A DNA stretch of 64,000 nt from Lunularia cruciata (GCA_948567375.1 OX419756.1:2857001-2921000), one strand, 5' to 3'. Positions 25,381 through 38,985 are shown, numbered from the stretch's first letter. Made by a program: numbers and translations. Notes: generated by a model not told the origin, from the sequence alone.

Positions 25381-27033
25381 TGAAGAACTGTCCGAAACAA
25401 ATCTCTTAGAAAAATTATTATCTAGATCCCATTAGTATGGATGGTATATGTTCTGTGGTTGACATTGGTTTTTATATATGATATATATTTTATTATTCTT
25501 TAAATTTTAATGTTGTCAATAATTATATATTTAAATTTATTTGGAAATAGATCAATAATATATTATTTTAAGTATTTCAGCATTGTATAATTCTAGAGCT
25601 AATATTGTTAAATATAGTTGAGATTTAGAGCTTTTGGTTTGGACTTTTATTAAGGACTGCATATAATGATGAGAAGATTTAAGATAACAGTTTAACTGGG
25701 TTATAATTATTATTTATTTAGAAAAAAATTTATTATAATCTATTCTAATTTTATTTGATCAAGAGTAGATTCAAATTCTATATTATTGAACATTAATAAT
25801 CCATCTTAATATTTCTAAACTCCTAACTCCTAAAAAATTGCTTAATTTACCTTTAATCTTCATTGCAACTATAGTATACTACTTGTTCAATATGTGTATG
25901 AATAAACGAGAAACATAAAATCAAAATATGGAATACTCATCACAATCTAGTTACAACTTGCAACTCTATTTTCTTTCCAAAACTAAAATATATACTCATC
26001 TACCATTAGATATCTTTAAGAATTCATAGGTAATTATATAGGATTAGTATGTCTACTTGAAAGCTTCTTCTTTCTAGTTGGTCCCATCTTCCAGCACTTT
26101 TACTAAATATTGTAGATATCCAAACCATTTTATATATAGGTTTTTGCAAGATGATTTCTATAAAGAGACACTTTTATCTAGTTATAATATATAGTAGTAA
26201 ATATTAAATTAAAACAGAATAAAGAATCTAAGATAATTGAAAAATAAAAAAATAATTTATTTTCAATAAATAATAATTATAGTAGGATGATAAATTCCAT
26301 ATATTATTAAAAGTAATTTATTATGGCCATCTATGTAATAATATGGAGTTAGTAGAGCTTAATGGATTAGTAAAATAAACTAAATATAATAATGAATTCT
26401 AAAAATATTCTAGAAACATCTAAAGAAACTTATTGATAAAAGGTTCTAAAAGAAAATTCTTGATGAGAATATTTTTAGGTACCTTCCAAGGATTAAGTAA
26501 TCTGTATCCCAAGATAACAATAATATTAGCTTGTATATTTAGTGGACGACTTCTAAAAGGAAATTTCTTTGCTAGCTTAATTTGCACTCTAAGAAGGTAA
26601 TTTTGAGAAGGAAGTTTCTTTGAAAACTTCTCATGAACCTTGTATTGTTTCATTATAAATACCAAATCCAAACTCATGCCAAGCATTCAAGAATTTTTTG
26701 TAAATTCAATCCTGAGAAATTCACATAACAACACGTCACATACACGATTAAAAGAACATCAAGGACAACAAGATATAACATGGTTCACTTCCTATCGCAA
26801 AAGCTACCTTTGAATAGTCTCATACCCAACACTTTATTAATGCACCACTTAGAATATATAGGTTTAGAGAGGATAGTCACTCTTCTTGAATACCTGCCAT
26901 CTAAACCGTCTAGATTACACAAGATTGAGTACCATATGAACAACATGTGACTTACGGTATATTTTGCACTTGGTGGCCTGTCCGTCAATGTCAACCCTCA
27001 ATATAAGCTCAAATAGTATGACATGTTTTAACA
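25381..27033 (-). mobile_element. copia LTR-like AT-rich region, copy d1
   Basis: Homologue of 8881-10511, offset by about 16.55 kb. The LTR start (minus strand TGTTAAAACATGTCAT) ends at 27033 and the purine tract follows at 27034-27044. Non-coding. Confidence 0.55.
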
Positions 27034-27624
27034 ATCTCCACCTTGGCTTGTATTCTATCTAAGCAACAAAATTTTTGAAATTTTTTTTGCTTCATTTATC
27101 ATGATTAGCAATACGAACGTTTAATAAGTTCATGCATAACTTGAACTTCTCAATAAGAACATGTTTAGTTAACATATCAATTACATTAATTTCTATATTT
27201 ACATTTTGCAAATTAATCTCTCCATTTGTCACCACTTCCTTGATAAAATGGTTTCTCACATCAATATGCATTGTTCTTGAATGATATATTTGATTCTTGG
27301 CCAAATGAATAACACTTTGGTTATGACACTAAAGTTTGGAATTCATTTTTGGGAGTCTTGTATTCTTGGCTAATCTTTGTATCCATATGCATATAGCAAC
27401 GATAGTGGTTTCCATATGTTCAGCCTCTATAGTTTGTATTTGAAAGAACAACAATTGGTTAGAGAATAAACTTCCAACTTATTGGACCACCAACAATTAT
27501 AAATATAAATTGAGTTGTAGACTTTTTCTTATACAAATCTCTTGCCAAATAGAAATCTGCATACCTTGTAATCACTCTTTGGTGTTCTTCTTCACATTAA
27601 AGATAATACCAATATTTATAATCC
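27034..27624 (-). pseudogene. copia RNase H tail, copy d1
   Basis: Only the end of copia pol is present: 27304-27092 encodes SRTMHIDVRNHFIKEVV, NVIDMLTKH and MNLLNV, the usual RNase H C-terminus. The element is cut at about 27624, where block P begins. Confidence 0.75.
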
Positions 27625-30061
27625 TTTGAGATATCTGAGGCATTTAGCCTCATAAGTAGAAAAGATGAGAATAGCCTCAAAATAAAAAGTATCGTTTGTT
27701 TGGTCCACTAGATAATATTTCACAGTTATGGGTTTCACACTTTCCTGTGGGAGCCTCCCAAAATGTGCTGCTTTCCCAGGTCTGCTAATGGAGTAGAGTG
27801 TCTGAAACATTCAAACGGAGCTGTTGTATAGATAACCTGGCGAATGAGTGGTGCTGCAACATTTGGAAAGGACAGGAGAGGTTAAGAAAGCCGGACTCTA
27901 ACGACGTACGCATTTCTTGTTACATGGCCTTTACTTGCATCCAGCCAAACAAAATCAGGAGATTCAGAACCGTTGTATTTCAACCCAAACAATATCAATC
28001 TTCCAAAAGCAAACCCTGGATTTGCATCACCCCACTGTGTATACACTGAATGACTGACCCTTACTTGCGCACAACCAATCGCGCAAACTCGTCCAAAGTC
28101 ATCCGAAGGGCAATCCTGTTTTAGACAGGATTACTTTTGACTAAAACTGCCCTAAACCAAGCTTGAGAGAAGGCATGTTCAGATCAAATGAAGCATACTT
28201 GTTCTGGAAGTTCCTTGACGTGACACAGCCTGTTCTAGTTGGATGTTCAAAAATCTAAACTTCCTAAGCTTTCAACTCACTTTGCTCTTGCGACGTGAGT
28301 TGAAAAGCACGTGAACTCGCATACTTGCATTATGGCCAAGACCTCACAAACATTCGTGCACTTCGGTGGAGACATCAAACTGCATTGAGCACCGTGTACG
28401 AACTTGCAGTAGGTAGTTCTCTTCGGCGTTTCCATTTTCCACTAGATATTTAGCCCAGATTTTTCAGAAGCTCGTACATTTTGGTGGACTATGGATCTAC
28501 TCATATGGATCTACCCAAATGCACGAGCATCTCAAAAGTCTACAGGCATAAATGATAAATCGATAACCCAGACATTAAACCAAGAAGCTTCTCTAATAGT
28601 ACTATCCAGATGATGAATCGAAATTGCGTCGCCCTTCAAGACATTTGCATCCCAGTTCCAAGACTATTGTCCAATGTTGAGCCGAGCTCGATTAGGATGT
28701 TTACTCTGTTTCGGACAGTGTGCTATCGTCATCGTTTAACGCATAGACGACAACCAAACATCCACGTCCATGTCATCAGTCCACACCGACGAGAAAGGAT
28801 GTCAAGACTCGCTACCTCTCTCTGCCTATCTCTCTCCTCCCTGTGTGATAAGTCCAAAGTTACAACGAGGCATGTCAATGCTCACTCTCGTATCAGTCGT
28901 TTACGGCTCCGAGGATAACAGACGCCTGGCGGGCCCCAACCCGATTCGTGTGAGAAACACAAACACACAGACACCACAAGCCTACACTTCGAGCCCACAG
29001 AAACTCTAATGCTCGCCCTCAAGCCATAACCTAACGAAATGAAGTCAATCGATCTTCTCGGAGTTTTGCTCCGCTGACCTCCTTAAATCAATTCTGTAAT
29101 TGTGACGACAGAACGCCTATCTTCCTACTCAGAACAAAACACTCAAAACTGGATCGGTGCTCTACCTTCACTCTCCAGTCCCCAAACCGTACTCCTGCGA
29201 AGCACAACCATGACCCTGTGAAGTCTGATACGCGAAAACTCAGCAGACATTCACAAGGCCAGGCTTCCTTCCCAGCGAGGTCTCCGATGTCTGCAGCCAG
29301 GAAACCCTAGCTCTGATGATCAGATTTGAGTGATCTCTTTCTCTCCTCTCTCTCCTCTAAAGAAGGCCGGCAACAATTGGCAATGCCTACAGCGCACAGT
29401 TCAGAGCCACAAGTCCTTCCTCACTGCGCTGGTTAGCCAAGGTTCATACATCCATCCATCGACGTTCATACATCATGGACACTTTAGGTCTAGTGGCTCT
29501 CTCAAGAGTTAGGTGCGGTTTAGATATTCACACCCGTCATCTTCTCTCCTTCAATGAGTTTCCATTTACATTTGGTTTACCATCCTCATTTTCTTTCTTC
29601 ATTTATGAATGAGATTCTACCTCGGATACAATAGTGGATACAATGGTGATCCATATGACACAAGGTTATTTTGGGATACAAAGATTAGTTATCTATAATG
29701 CCATCAATGATATAGTGTTTATTTAGCACACTAAGTCTGACACATTTCTCAAGGAATGCACAAGAGCTTATCATGTTAGGCGTTAGGAGTACCACTCTCA
29801 CTCTCATACTTTTCAATATATTTTAGACTATATGTGTCCATTACTCTACTGAATGCAATGGTTGGTGTAATCCATAGGAGAGCAATCACATTAGATGATA
29901 TTTCTCTTCATGCTCCAGTTGTGTGTAGATCATATGACTTGCATAGCTAGGATATCTTAGGTGCAGTAGGGCAGATTTTTCATACAGACTCTATTGGGGC
30001 TTAGCCCCATTTTACCTATTTTGTCTCTACCTTGTACAGCTTGATGGGGTCTTCCCATCCT
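27625..30061. repeat. Repeat block P, copy 4
   Basis: Nearly identical to 3140-5575 (offset about 24495), without the left 500 bp. The minus-strand Cys-rich segment is at about 28280-28435. Its high identity to copy 1, higher than to copy 5 next door, suggests recent gene conversion or duplication. No gene recognised. Confidence 0.6.
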
Positions 30062-30593
30062 TTGTATCCCAAGATAACAATAATCTTAGCTTGTATATTT
30101 AGTGGACTACTTCTAAAAGGAAATTTCTTTGCTAGCTTAATTTGCACTCTAAGAAGGTAATTTTGAGAAGGAAGTTTCTTTGAAAACTTCTCTTGAACCT
30201 TGTATTGTTTCATTATAAATACCAAATCCAAACTCATGCCAAGCATTCAAGAATTTTTTGTAAATTTAATCCTGAGAAATTCACATAACAACACGTCACA
30301 TACACGATTAAAAGAACATCAAGGACAACAAGATATAACATGGTTCACTTCCTATCGCAAAAGCTACCTTTGAATAGTCTCATACCTAACACTTTATTAA
30401 TGCACCACTTAGAATATATAGGTTTAGAGAGGATAGTCACTCTTCTTGAATACCTGCCATCTAAACCGTCTAGCCTACACAAGATTGAGTACCATATGAA
30501 CAACATGTGACTTAAGGTATATTTTGCACTTGGTGGCCTGTCCGTCAATGTCAACACTCAATATAAGCTCAAATAGCATGACATGTTTTAACA
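30062..30593 (-). mobile_element. copia LTR end, copy d2
   Basis: Second copy of the LTR start region (as at 26502-27033), created by the 3.56-kb duplication. It ends at 30593 with the LTR start, followed by the purine tract (here with one T change). Confidence 0.65.
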
Positions 30594-32330
30594 ATCTTCA
30601 CCTTGGCTTGTATTCTATCTAAGCAACAAAATTTTTGAAATTTTTTTTGCTTCATTTATCATGATTAGCAATACGAACGTTTAATAAGTTCATGCATAAC
30701 TTGAACTTCTCAATAAGAACATGTTTAGTTAACATATCAATTACATTAATTTCTATATTTACATTTTGCAAATTAATCTCTCCATTTGTCACCACTTCCT
30801 TGATAAAATGGTTTCTCACATCAATATGCATTGTTCTTGAATGATATATTTGATTCTTGGCCAAATGAATAACACTTTGGTTATGACACTAAAGTTTGGA
30901 ATTCATTTTTGGGAGTCTTGTATTCTTGGCTAATCTTTGTATCCATATGCATATAGCAACGATAGTGGTTTCCATATGTTCAGCCTCTATAGTTTGTATT
31001 TGAAAGAACAACAATTGGTTAGAGAATAAACTTCCAACTTATTGGACCACCAACAATTATAAATATAAATTGAGTTGTAGACTTTTTCTTATACAAATCT
31101 CTTGCCAAATAGAAATCTGCATACCTTGTAATCACTCTTTGGTGTTCTTCTTCACATTAAAGATAATACCAATATTTATAATCCTTTTCAAGTAACAAAG
31201 AATTCATTTAACATTTTCCTATTTCCTAGTGGTATTTATAAAATAAAATATCAATACTTATAATCTCTTTCAAGTATTCACAAAAAACATAAACAAAATA
31301 TCCACTTAACACTTTCCCAATGTAATTTTCCTGGATTTGCCTTATATCAACTCCCAATACTCACATCTTAAGAAAGGTATGGTCTAGTAATTTTGTTGTA
31401 CACCTGTTCTTATCCAAATCTCTTACAAAATAGGAATCTACAAGCCTTTGTAATTACTCTTTGTTGATCTTTCTTCACATCAAAGATATCAACTCCTAAT
31501 ACTCACATCTTAAGAAAGGTATGGTCTAGTAATTTTGTTGTATACCTTTTCTTATCCAAATCTCTTACAAAATAGGAATCTACAAGCCTTGTAATTACTC
31601 TTTGTTACTTGTTGTTGGTCTTTCTTCACATCAAAGATAATCCAATATTTAGTCCATTTCTGATAATGCCAATATTTAGTCCATTTCTGAGTAACAAAAC
31701 ATTCACTTTTAACACCTTCCCAATGGTACCTATCAAAAATAATACCAATATTTATAACCCCAATATTTTTAGTCCCATTCAAAGTATTTGATTAACACCG
31801 TCCCAATGTTAATTTCCTAGACTAGCCATATATCAACTCACAATACTCGCAACATGATAGATGTTCGGTCTAGTGCATACCATTGCTTACATTAGACTCC
31901 CAAAAGCACTTGCAGAAGGACTAAATTAATTTTCTCTCTTTTTCATTGGAGGATTGAGCCAGTAATATCCTAAAATGACTTTCTCTCTTCTTCATTTGAT
32001 GGATTGAGTCAATAATATCCTAAAATGACTTGCCAATGGAATTTTCCATTCTGCGTGCCAAAAGTCTGCAAATTATCATTCCAAATATCTCATTTGAGAT
32101 ACCCATAAATTTCCCTTGCTCTTGTCTTAATGGTTTCAGTCCCAACCACCACTTAGAAAAACCCAAAATTTTCACCTGGCCGCGCTTTCAATTTCTCCAG
32201 ATCAACGATCTCCACCTCGTCCATCAACATATCATCTAAATATAAGATAATACCAAGAGAAGTAAATCAAGAACCGACCCCTATATCATCTTCATGTAAT
32301 GCCAACACAAGTAAATAAAAAATCCCTAGG
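30594..32330 (-). pseudogene. copia pol remnant, copy d2
   Basis: RNase H tail at 30864-30652 (NVIDMLTKH), then decayed RT sequence up to about 32330 homologous to 10512-12270. It contains two short duplications, one of about 100 bp (31370-31590) and a two-unit form of the 27-bp minisatellite (31640-31690). No open frame of useful length. Confidence 0.65.
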
Positions 32331-34900
32331 TTCATTGACACTGATTTACTCTGCTTTACATCGCGATGCGGATTTGCACCTGGAGCTGGTGCTTCTTCGC
32401 ACCTGCTACGATAGGCGCAAAAGTGGAATTTAGATGTCACTCAGATCACACTACAGCTATGAATGAATCCCGGTACGTGTAGTTGCTGCTCGTTATGTTT
32501 GGCCGGTCAGCTTGTACTAAGTACTGGAACATGTTCAATTCTTTGGACTCTGGTCTGCACAATCGCAGATGACCTGCACGCACCGTGATGAAATTTGGTC
32601 CCACACCGTGCAGATGCTTCCTGAAGCATTCCGTATTGATAATTTTTCTTGACGATCCATACTACGAGCTGGTCCCTATTTTTTGAGAGATTTTCATGCA
32701 TCTCCTGATGATCAGTTCACTGGGTAGTTTAAACGCAATGGTAAGACTATCCTCCTGGCTGAGCCATTAGCCTCCTAAGTAGAAAGGATCAGATTGATAA
32801 AGGCATGGTTTGTTTGGACAGATCCACTAAATAATATTTCACAGTTACGAAATAAAAATTTGCTACTGGGGGAGCCTCCCAAAAAATGTGCTACTTTTTC
32901 AGATCTGCTAATGGAGTAGAGTGTCGGAAACATTCAAAAGGAGCTGTTGTATAGATAACCTGGCGAATGAGTGGTGGTGCAGCATCTGGAGAAGAAAGGA
33001 GAGGTTAAATAAGCCAGACAGAAACGATGTGCGCATTGCTTGTTACATGACCTTTACTTGCGTCCAGCTAAACAAAATCAGGAGATTCAGAACCGTAGAC
33101 CAGACGACTTGCATAGCTCGGATATCTTAGGTGCAGTGGGGCAGATCTCTCATATAGACTCTATTGGGGCTTAGCCCCATTTTACCTTTTTCATCTCTCC
33201 CTTGTACGGCCTGATGGGATCTTCCCATCGTTCTTTTTTTCTACGCAGTCATCCTTCTTCTTTGAACCGTTATATTTCAACCCAAACAATATCAATCCTC
33301 CAAAAGCAGACCCTGGATTTGCATCACCCCACTGCGTATACACTGAATGACTGACCGTTACTTGCCCACAATCAATCGCGCAAACTCGTCCAAAGTCATC
33401 CGAAGGGCAATCCTGTTTAAGACAGGAGTACTTTTGATTAAAACTTCCCTGATCCAAGCTTGAGAGAAGGCATGTTCAGATCAAAAGAAGCATACTTGTT
33501 CTGTAAGTTACTTGAAGCGACACAGCCTGTTCTAGTTACATGTTCAAAGATGATACACACCTCAAGTGGCTTTAGTCTTGCAAAGTGAGTTGAAACGCAC
33601 GTAAACTCGCATCCTTGCATTATGGCCAAGACCTTACATACATTCTTGCACTTCGGTGGAGACATCAAACTGCATTGAGCATCGTGTACGAACTTGCAGT
33701 AGATAGCTCTCTTCGGCGTTTTCATTTTCCACTAGATATTTAGCCCAGATTTTTCAGACGCTCGAACATTTTGGTGGACTATGCATCTACCCAAATGCAC
33801 GAGCATCTCAAAAGTCTACAGGCATAAATAATAAATCGATAACCCAGATATTGAACCAAGAAGCTTCTCTGATAGTACTATCCAGATGATAAATCGAAAT
33901 TGCCCCGCCCTTCGAGACATTTGCATCTCACTTCCAAGACCATTGTGCAATTTCGAGCCGAGCTCGACTAGCATGTCTACTCTGTTTCGGACAATTGTGC
34001 TATTGTCATCGTTGAACGCATAGACGACAACCAAACATCCACGTCCACGTCATCAGTCCACAGCGAAGAGAAAGGATGTCAAGACTCGCTACCTCTCTCT
34101 GCGTATGTCTCTGCTGCCTGTGTGATCGTCCAAAGTTACAACGAAGCATGTCAATGCTCACTCTCGTATCAGTCGTTCACGGCTACGAGGATCATAGACG
34201 CCTGGCGTGCCCCAACCCGATTTGTGTGATAAACACAAACACACACAGACACCACAAGCCAACACTTCGAGCCCACGGAAACTCTGATGCTCGCCCTCAA
34301 CCGATAACCTAACGAAATGAAATCGATCGATCTTATCGGAGTTTTGCTCCGCTGACCTCCTTAAAATTAATTCGGTAGTTGTGACGACAGAACGCCTATC
34401 TTCCTAGTCAGTACAAGACACTCAAAACTCTGGATCAGTGCTCTATCTCACTCTCCAGTCCCCAAACCGTACTCCTAAGAAGCTCACACATGAACCTATG
34501 AAGTTTCCTGCGAGAACTCAGCAGACATTTACAGGGCCAGGCTTCCGTCCCAGCGAGGTCTGCGATGTCTGCAGCCAGGAAACCCTACCTCTGATGATCA
34601 CCGTTTCAGTGCTTTCTTTCTATCCTCTCCTCACTCCTCTCGCCTGGCTCCCAGGCGTGAGAACTTCGCGCTGTCATAAAGAAGGCCGGTAACACTTGGC
34701 AATGCCTACCGCGCACAGTTCAGAGCTATAAGTCTTCCTCACTGCGCCGGTTAGCCAAGGTTCATACATCCATCGACGTTCTGACTCCGGTATTAATACC
34801 TTCATACAGCATGGCACTTTAGGTCTCTCAAGAGATAAGTGCAGTTTAGATATTCGCATTTTCGATCTTACAACTACTAGGTTCCATTTAGGTTTAGTTC
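32331..34900. repeat. Repeat block P, copy 5
   Basis: Counterpart of 12271-14210 (offset about 20 kb), keeping the right-hand part that copy 2 lost. It has an internal Q-like insert at 33110-33240. The minus strand carries several overlapping open stretches (34034-33816, 33725-33438, 33457-33191), the best-preserved state of the block. Confidence 0.55.
33438..33725 (-). other. Cys-rich 95-codon open frame, unidentified
   Basis: Frame beginning MKTPKRAIYCKFVHDAQC and containing PPKCKNVCKVLAIMQGCEF. The Cys pattern is kept in the P copies near 3790-3945, 13500-13675, 20380-20545 and 28280-28435, although most of those meet a stop soon after. No signal peptide is obvious and no family is recognised. 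It may be an exon relic of a duplicated gene. Confidence 0.2.
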
Positions 34901-36015
34901 ACCCATATGCATCTTTTTAATTCAGGTGTGGGTATAGTTCTACGTGATAGGTAACAATGATCCTTATGACACTATGTCTCGTTGGAAGACAAAAGATAAG
35001 TATCCATGGTCCCGTTAGAGAGTTAGTGTTTGTTACAACATTAGAGAGTGGATACCTTGCGTGGATAGAGTATTTATATGCTTTGCAAATGATGTGAGTT
35101 AGAGCAAATTTATACTTGGTCCGACATGATCATATGATAATGGTAGGATATTGTGGTTATTGGTCTTAGGCGTGATATTGGTTTGGAGAGAATGATTATT
35201 CATCCTCTAGGATGGGTGACGAGCAAAGTAATAGCATGCAAAATCTCCAAATATAGGGGTATGCAACAAGGTCACCTCTTTGTTCCTTTAGCCTTGGAAT
35301 AATATGGAACAATGGACATGACATTAGACACATTTGTCAAAGAATGTACAAGAGCATATTAGACATCACGGAATACTACTCTCACTTTCATATTTTGTAG
35401 TATACTTTAGACATTATGTGTCCATTGCTCTACAAAAAACATTAGTTGGTGCAGTCTATAGGAGAGCAATTACACTGGTCATGCTTCTTTGGATGCTCCA
35501 ATAGTTTGTAAACCTGACGGCTTGCATAACTCGGATCTCCTAGGTGCAATAGTGCAGTTTTCTCAAATTGATACCATTGGAGCTTAATCCCATTTTACAT
35601 CTTTTGTCCCTTCCTTGTACAGCTTGATGGGGTCCTCCCATCCTTCATGTGTTCTACATGGTTGCCTTTTTGATTAGATATTACAATTTGAGTCTAGCCT
35701 CATTTTACATCGTTTGTCACTCTCTTGTACGGCTTCACTGGTCTTCCATCCTTTGTGTTTGCTACACCGTGGCCTTTTCTCCTTTAGATGTTACAAAAGT
35801 TATTTTTCAACTTCCAGAAATTATTTTTTGGGAGGTTAATGGGAGATCTCCTAATATGTCACGCGATGTGAGGAAATCCATTCGTCTTACAAAGAAAAAG
35901 AAGAAGACTCATGTAGCCTCTTGCAATGTTCCGGGTCATAAAACATGACTAGTAAACTTTACATGCTCCAGGTGGTCCATGAAACTTAACCACCAAAAAA
36001 TGACCAGAAAAAGTG
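34901..36015. repeat. Repeat block Q, copy 3, left part
   Basis: Diverged Q sequence with the VPLSLSY/GAIHRRAI relic (35320-35600) and the CTTGTACAGCTTGATGGGG line. It breaks at 36015 (ACCAGAAAAAGTG), where the old Ty3/gypsy copy begins. In intact Q copies this point reads through to AATAAAATAATTTCCATATG. No gene. Confidence 0.6.
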
Positions 36016-36451
36016 TGTCACGTCATTTGTAGTGTAGCATCTAGATTGCTCGGATATTGGAGTTGCAGTGATAGTAGTTAGAGTTATTTCAGCAGTCTCT
36101 CAAAGACTACTTTCCGACAGTCAAATTTTGTGTTCAGGATACTGAGTTCATAGTGAGGCCCACTGTCACTTTAGACCGTTTGCACTATCGAGTGTGCCGT
36201 CAACAGGACCATTACGGTTTCAGACCTAGCTTGAGTCCAATGGTATACTTTTAAAGTGCAGCTCCAGAGAACTCACTTCTCTGATGTTGAGTCTTCGAGT
36301 TCCTGGCTATGGTGGACAAAGGCCGGTGAACGTCACCTAGATTCTCTTAGCTAGAGTGGCTTGATTGTAATCAGTGCCTAGTTGTTGGCAATTTATAGAG
36401 TGATAGATCAAGTAATGATCTGAGTTGAGTGGATTCAAGAGTTGTAAATCT
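36016..36451 (+). repeat. 5' LTR of old copy (partial)
   Basis: Matches the 450-bp body of the young element's LTR in order, from TGTCACGTCATTTGTAG to GAGTTGAGTGGATTCAAGAG. After 36451 the sequence (TATATAATAAAGAGAAGGTG and onward) does not match the 107-bp segment that closes the 3' LTRs of this family. Confidence 0.75.
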
Positions 36452-38059
36452 AATCTAGATCCTCTTTGTCTATATAATAAAGAGAAGGTGCTCCCTTGGG
36501 GCATCTAATGTTTGAGTGTGCAATCTGTGTTTTCTCTCTTTTCTTGTCCTTGGAGTATTACAGTAAACATATATTCTTCTTCTTGATCCTCACCTTTTGA
36601 GTCTTTTGCTTCCTACTCCAAAGACACATCTATGGCCTCAACATTCATTCTTGGTCACTTAGGTGGGTAGGTTTTGAGACCTTGATAGAGTCATCCTTGT
36701 CTTTGTTGTCTTCACTAAGATGGTGATCTCTTCTTCATCCACTAGCATGAATCTTTTAGTCATGATTACATTAGAGAAGTGAAATCAGTGGGAAATTGGG
36801 TGCATGAACTTTGAGTGTTGGTGGTATCTCCAAGCTTGGTGAATCGTTGGTAGCTCAATTGAACTTCAGTTTTTCCCTGGTGTGTAGAAGCATTGCTTGA
36901 TGGAGATTTGGCAGTAAGGCAGATGGTGTGCGGAAGCGCTGGCCAAATTTTGAGCATAGAAGGAGAAAATTTTGAGTAGTGGTTGTGATTTTGAGCTCAA
37001 GAGGTGAAAGCATTACCAATTTGTTGTAAGTTGGGCTCAAAAAGTAAAATTAAAGGTGGAGTTGAGAAGCTATTCTCATGAATTTGTGATTTGGAGAAAT
37101 CAATGTTTTCAATTTGACTTGAGTGAAGAGTTAGCGGAAGATTTGGTGGTCAGCCAACTTTAGGGTTTATATCAAATTTTACATCAGATTTTACATCAGA
37201 TTTTGACCAAATTTGGAGTAGTTTTGCTAGTTTGGAGTACTTTCACTAAATTTTGGAGGAGGTTCAAAGTGGCAAGAAGAAATGCCTCATTTGACTGAAT
37301 CTTGGCATTTAGAGGCTTTGGGGCATAGGGCTGTGAAGACCTAAAAGGGCCAACAAGCCAGCTTGTTGGCATGAGGCTAGCTAGTGTAGAGTAGATATTG
37401 GTCATTGGTTGGCAAAATCTACCTTTCTTTCCAGATTGTGTGCAACAAGGTTTGACTCCCAGATCTCTTGTTCCTAGACTGGTGCCCTAGCCAACTAGTC
37501 CACCTTCACTTGTTATCCTAGTGACTGTGCCACTGTTATTTATACACTTGTAGCTTTGGCTAGGAGAGGCAGTTTGATCCCATTCTTGGTGATCCTGGTA
37601 GCTTAGGACTTAAATACAAATTTATCTTATGTCAAATGCCAAATGGTGGTAGAGTCAGTCCCATATTGTTTTATGAGATGGAGAGTTTAGTTTAGATTTC
37701 TTGTGCTTGAACCCCCTCTATTCTCTGCTTCTTGTTTGTGCATCATGTTTGTGTGAGATGCCTTGACTTTTGAGCGTTGGTGCTCTGGTGTGCTCTTGGT
37801 AGTGACGCTGGAGTGATGCTCAATCAGACTATCTTTGTTTTGCTCCGGTGAGATGGGAAGTGATGACTTGCAGATCGTGAGAGTGCATGTTGTGATGGCA
37901 AGTTACAGGTTGCTCTTTCCCCTAGTGTAGTTATCTCGGTTAGAGTTACATTAGTGGGTGGTGCTTAGTTGGTGTTGGCACTTGGTGAGGTACTTGCAGT
38001 TGCAGTTTGTGATTCCGATTTGCTATTGTAGTTTGCGGTTGTAGTTACTTTGTCACGCG

Positions 38060-38757
38060 GAGTTCTTTGGGGATGCTAGAGAAGATAGCCCTGCAATACG
38101 TAGTGGGTTTACTTTGAGTGGTACTCGGTATCAGCCTATATCTCAGGTCCCAGTGAGAGAGGAGATTGACTCTGAGTTGGAGTTTGACACATGAGTTGAT
38201 TTAGTTGATAGTGCACTTGGTGTGTCCGCACCGTTGTTGTGGGACATGGACAAGATTTATGGGACCTCCAAAGGCCCTAGGCATTACTTTGGTATAGTTT
38301 GTACCATTGAGTTGGATGACTTCATCCAAGAGTTTGATAGTTGGTATGGTCTACAGTAGATGCGGAACCCGACTTTGTTTACACCCTTCATGGCATGGAA
38401 AGGGTTGTTTTAGCATCTGGAGGGTCCGTCGATGGATGACTACCATGAGTTTAGGAGAGCTCATTTGGAGGAGATCAAGTTATGGAGACAATATTGGTCT
38501 TTGAACTATGTCTTTATCACTTCAGGTTTGGTGGCCAAGAGTAGATTGGTTGTACCTACAAGTTTTAACTCAAGTAGTGTTGGTGGAGCTAGTGGAGGTG
38601 CACTAGCTAGAGATAGTGCTACTACAAATGGAGGTACCACTACAGGAGGTGGTGTGGTACCAGGGTTTAAGCCCATGGTGGAGTTCTTCTAGTGTTTGAG
38701 GCTGAAGTACAAGGGAGTGCAGATTGACAAGTTGAGGAGCTTGCATGAGTTGGTGAG
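38060..38757 (+). pseudogene. gag fragment of old methyltransferase-family element
   Basis: Encodes relics of Gag from EFFGD through SQVPVREEIDSELEF, LLWDMDKIYG, ELDDFIQEFDSW, MDDYHEFRRAHLEEI to the Ser/Gly-rich linker. In-frame stops occur at 38192 (TGA), 38356, 38411 and 38690 (TAG). The TAGs at 38356 and 38411 stand where the young copy has CAG. The fragment ends where it joins the LTR; the zinc knuckles are missing. Confidence 0.85.
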
Positions 38758-38985
38758 CGTCACCAGGATTTTCTTAGCTAGAGTGGGTGTGGCTTGACTG
38801 TAATCAGTGCCCAATTGTTGGCAGTTTATAGAGTGACAGGTCAAGTACTAATCTGAGTTGAGTGGATTCAAGAGTTGTAAACAATCTGATTATTGTGGCA
38901 CTTTAAAACCTATGTATGACTTATGTGTGAGTTGTGCTTCTATAGTGTATGATGTTGACAATGATGTATATTGTGTAGTGATACA

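Larger units (their letters stand above)
26502..31184. repeat. 3.56-kb tandem duplication (1.1 kb of the second unit retained)
   Basis: Sequence 26502-27624 (copia LTR end plus RNase H) recurs almost unchanged at 30062-31184, offset 3560 bp. Between them lies a P block (27625-30061). The joint at 30061/30062 goes directly from P sequence (TTCCCATCC) into LTR sequence (GTATCCCAAGATAAC). Confidence 0.8.
36016..38985 (+). mobile_element. Old decayed copy of the methyltransferase Ty3/gypsy family
   Basis: Plus-strand relative of the element at 40586-55124, with both ends preserved: TGTCACGTCATTTG at 36016 and ...GTGATACA at 38985. Contents: 5' LTR (36016 to about 36451, then about 330 bp not found in the young copy), leader (about 36766-38040, homologous to 48840-50067), a gag fragment (38060-38757), then a direct jump into the 3' LTR end (about 38754-38985). 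Protease, methyltransferase, RT and integrase are deleted. Compared with the young copy, many C and G positions have become T and A. Confidence 0.85.
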
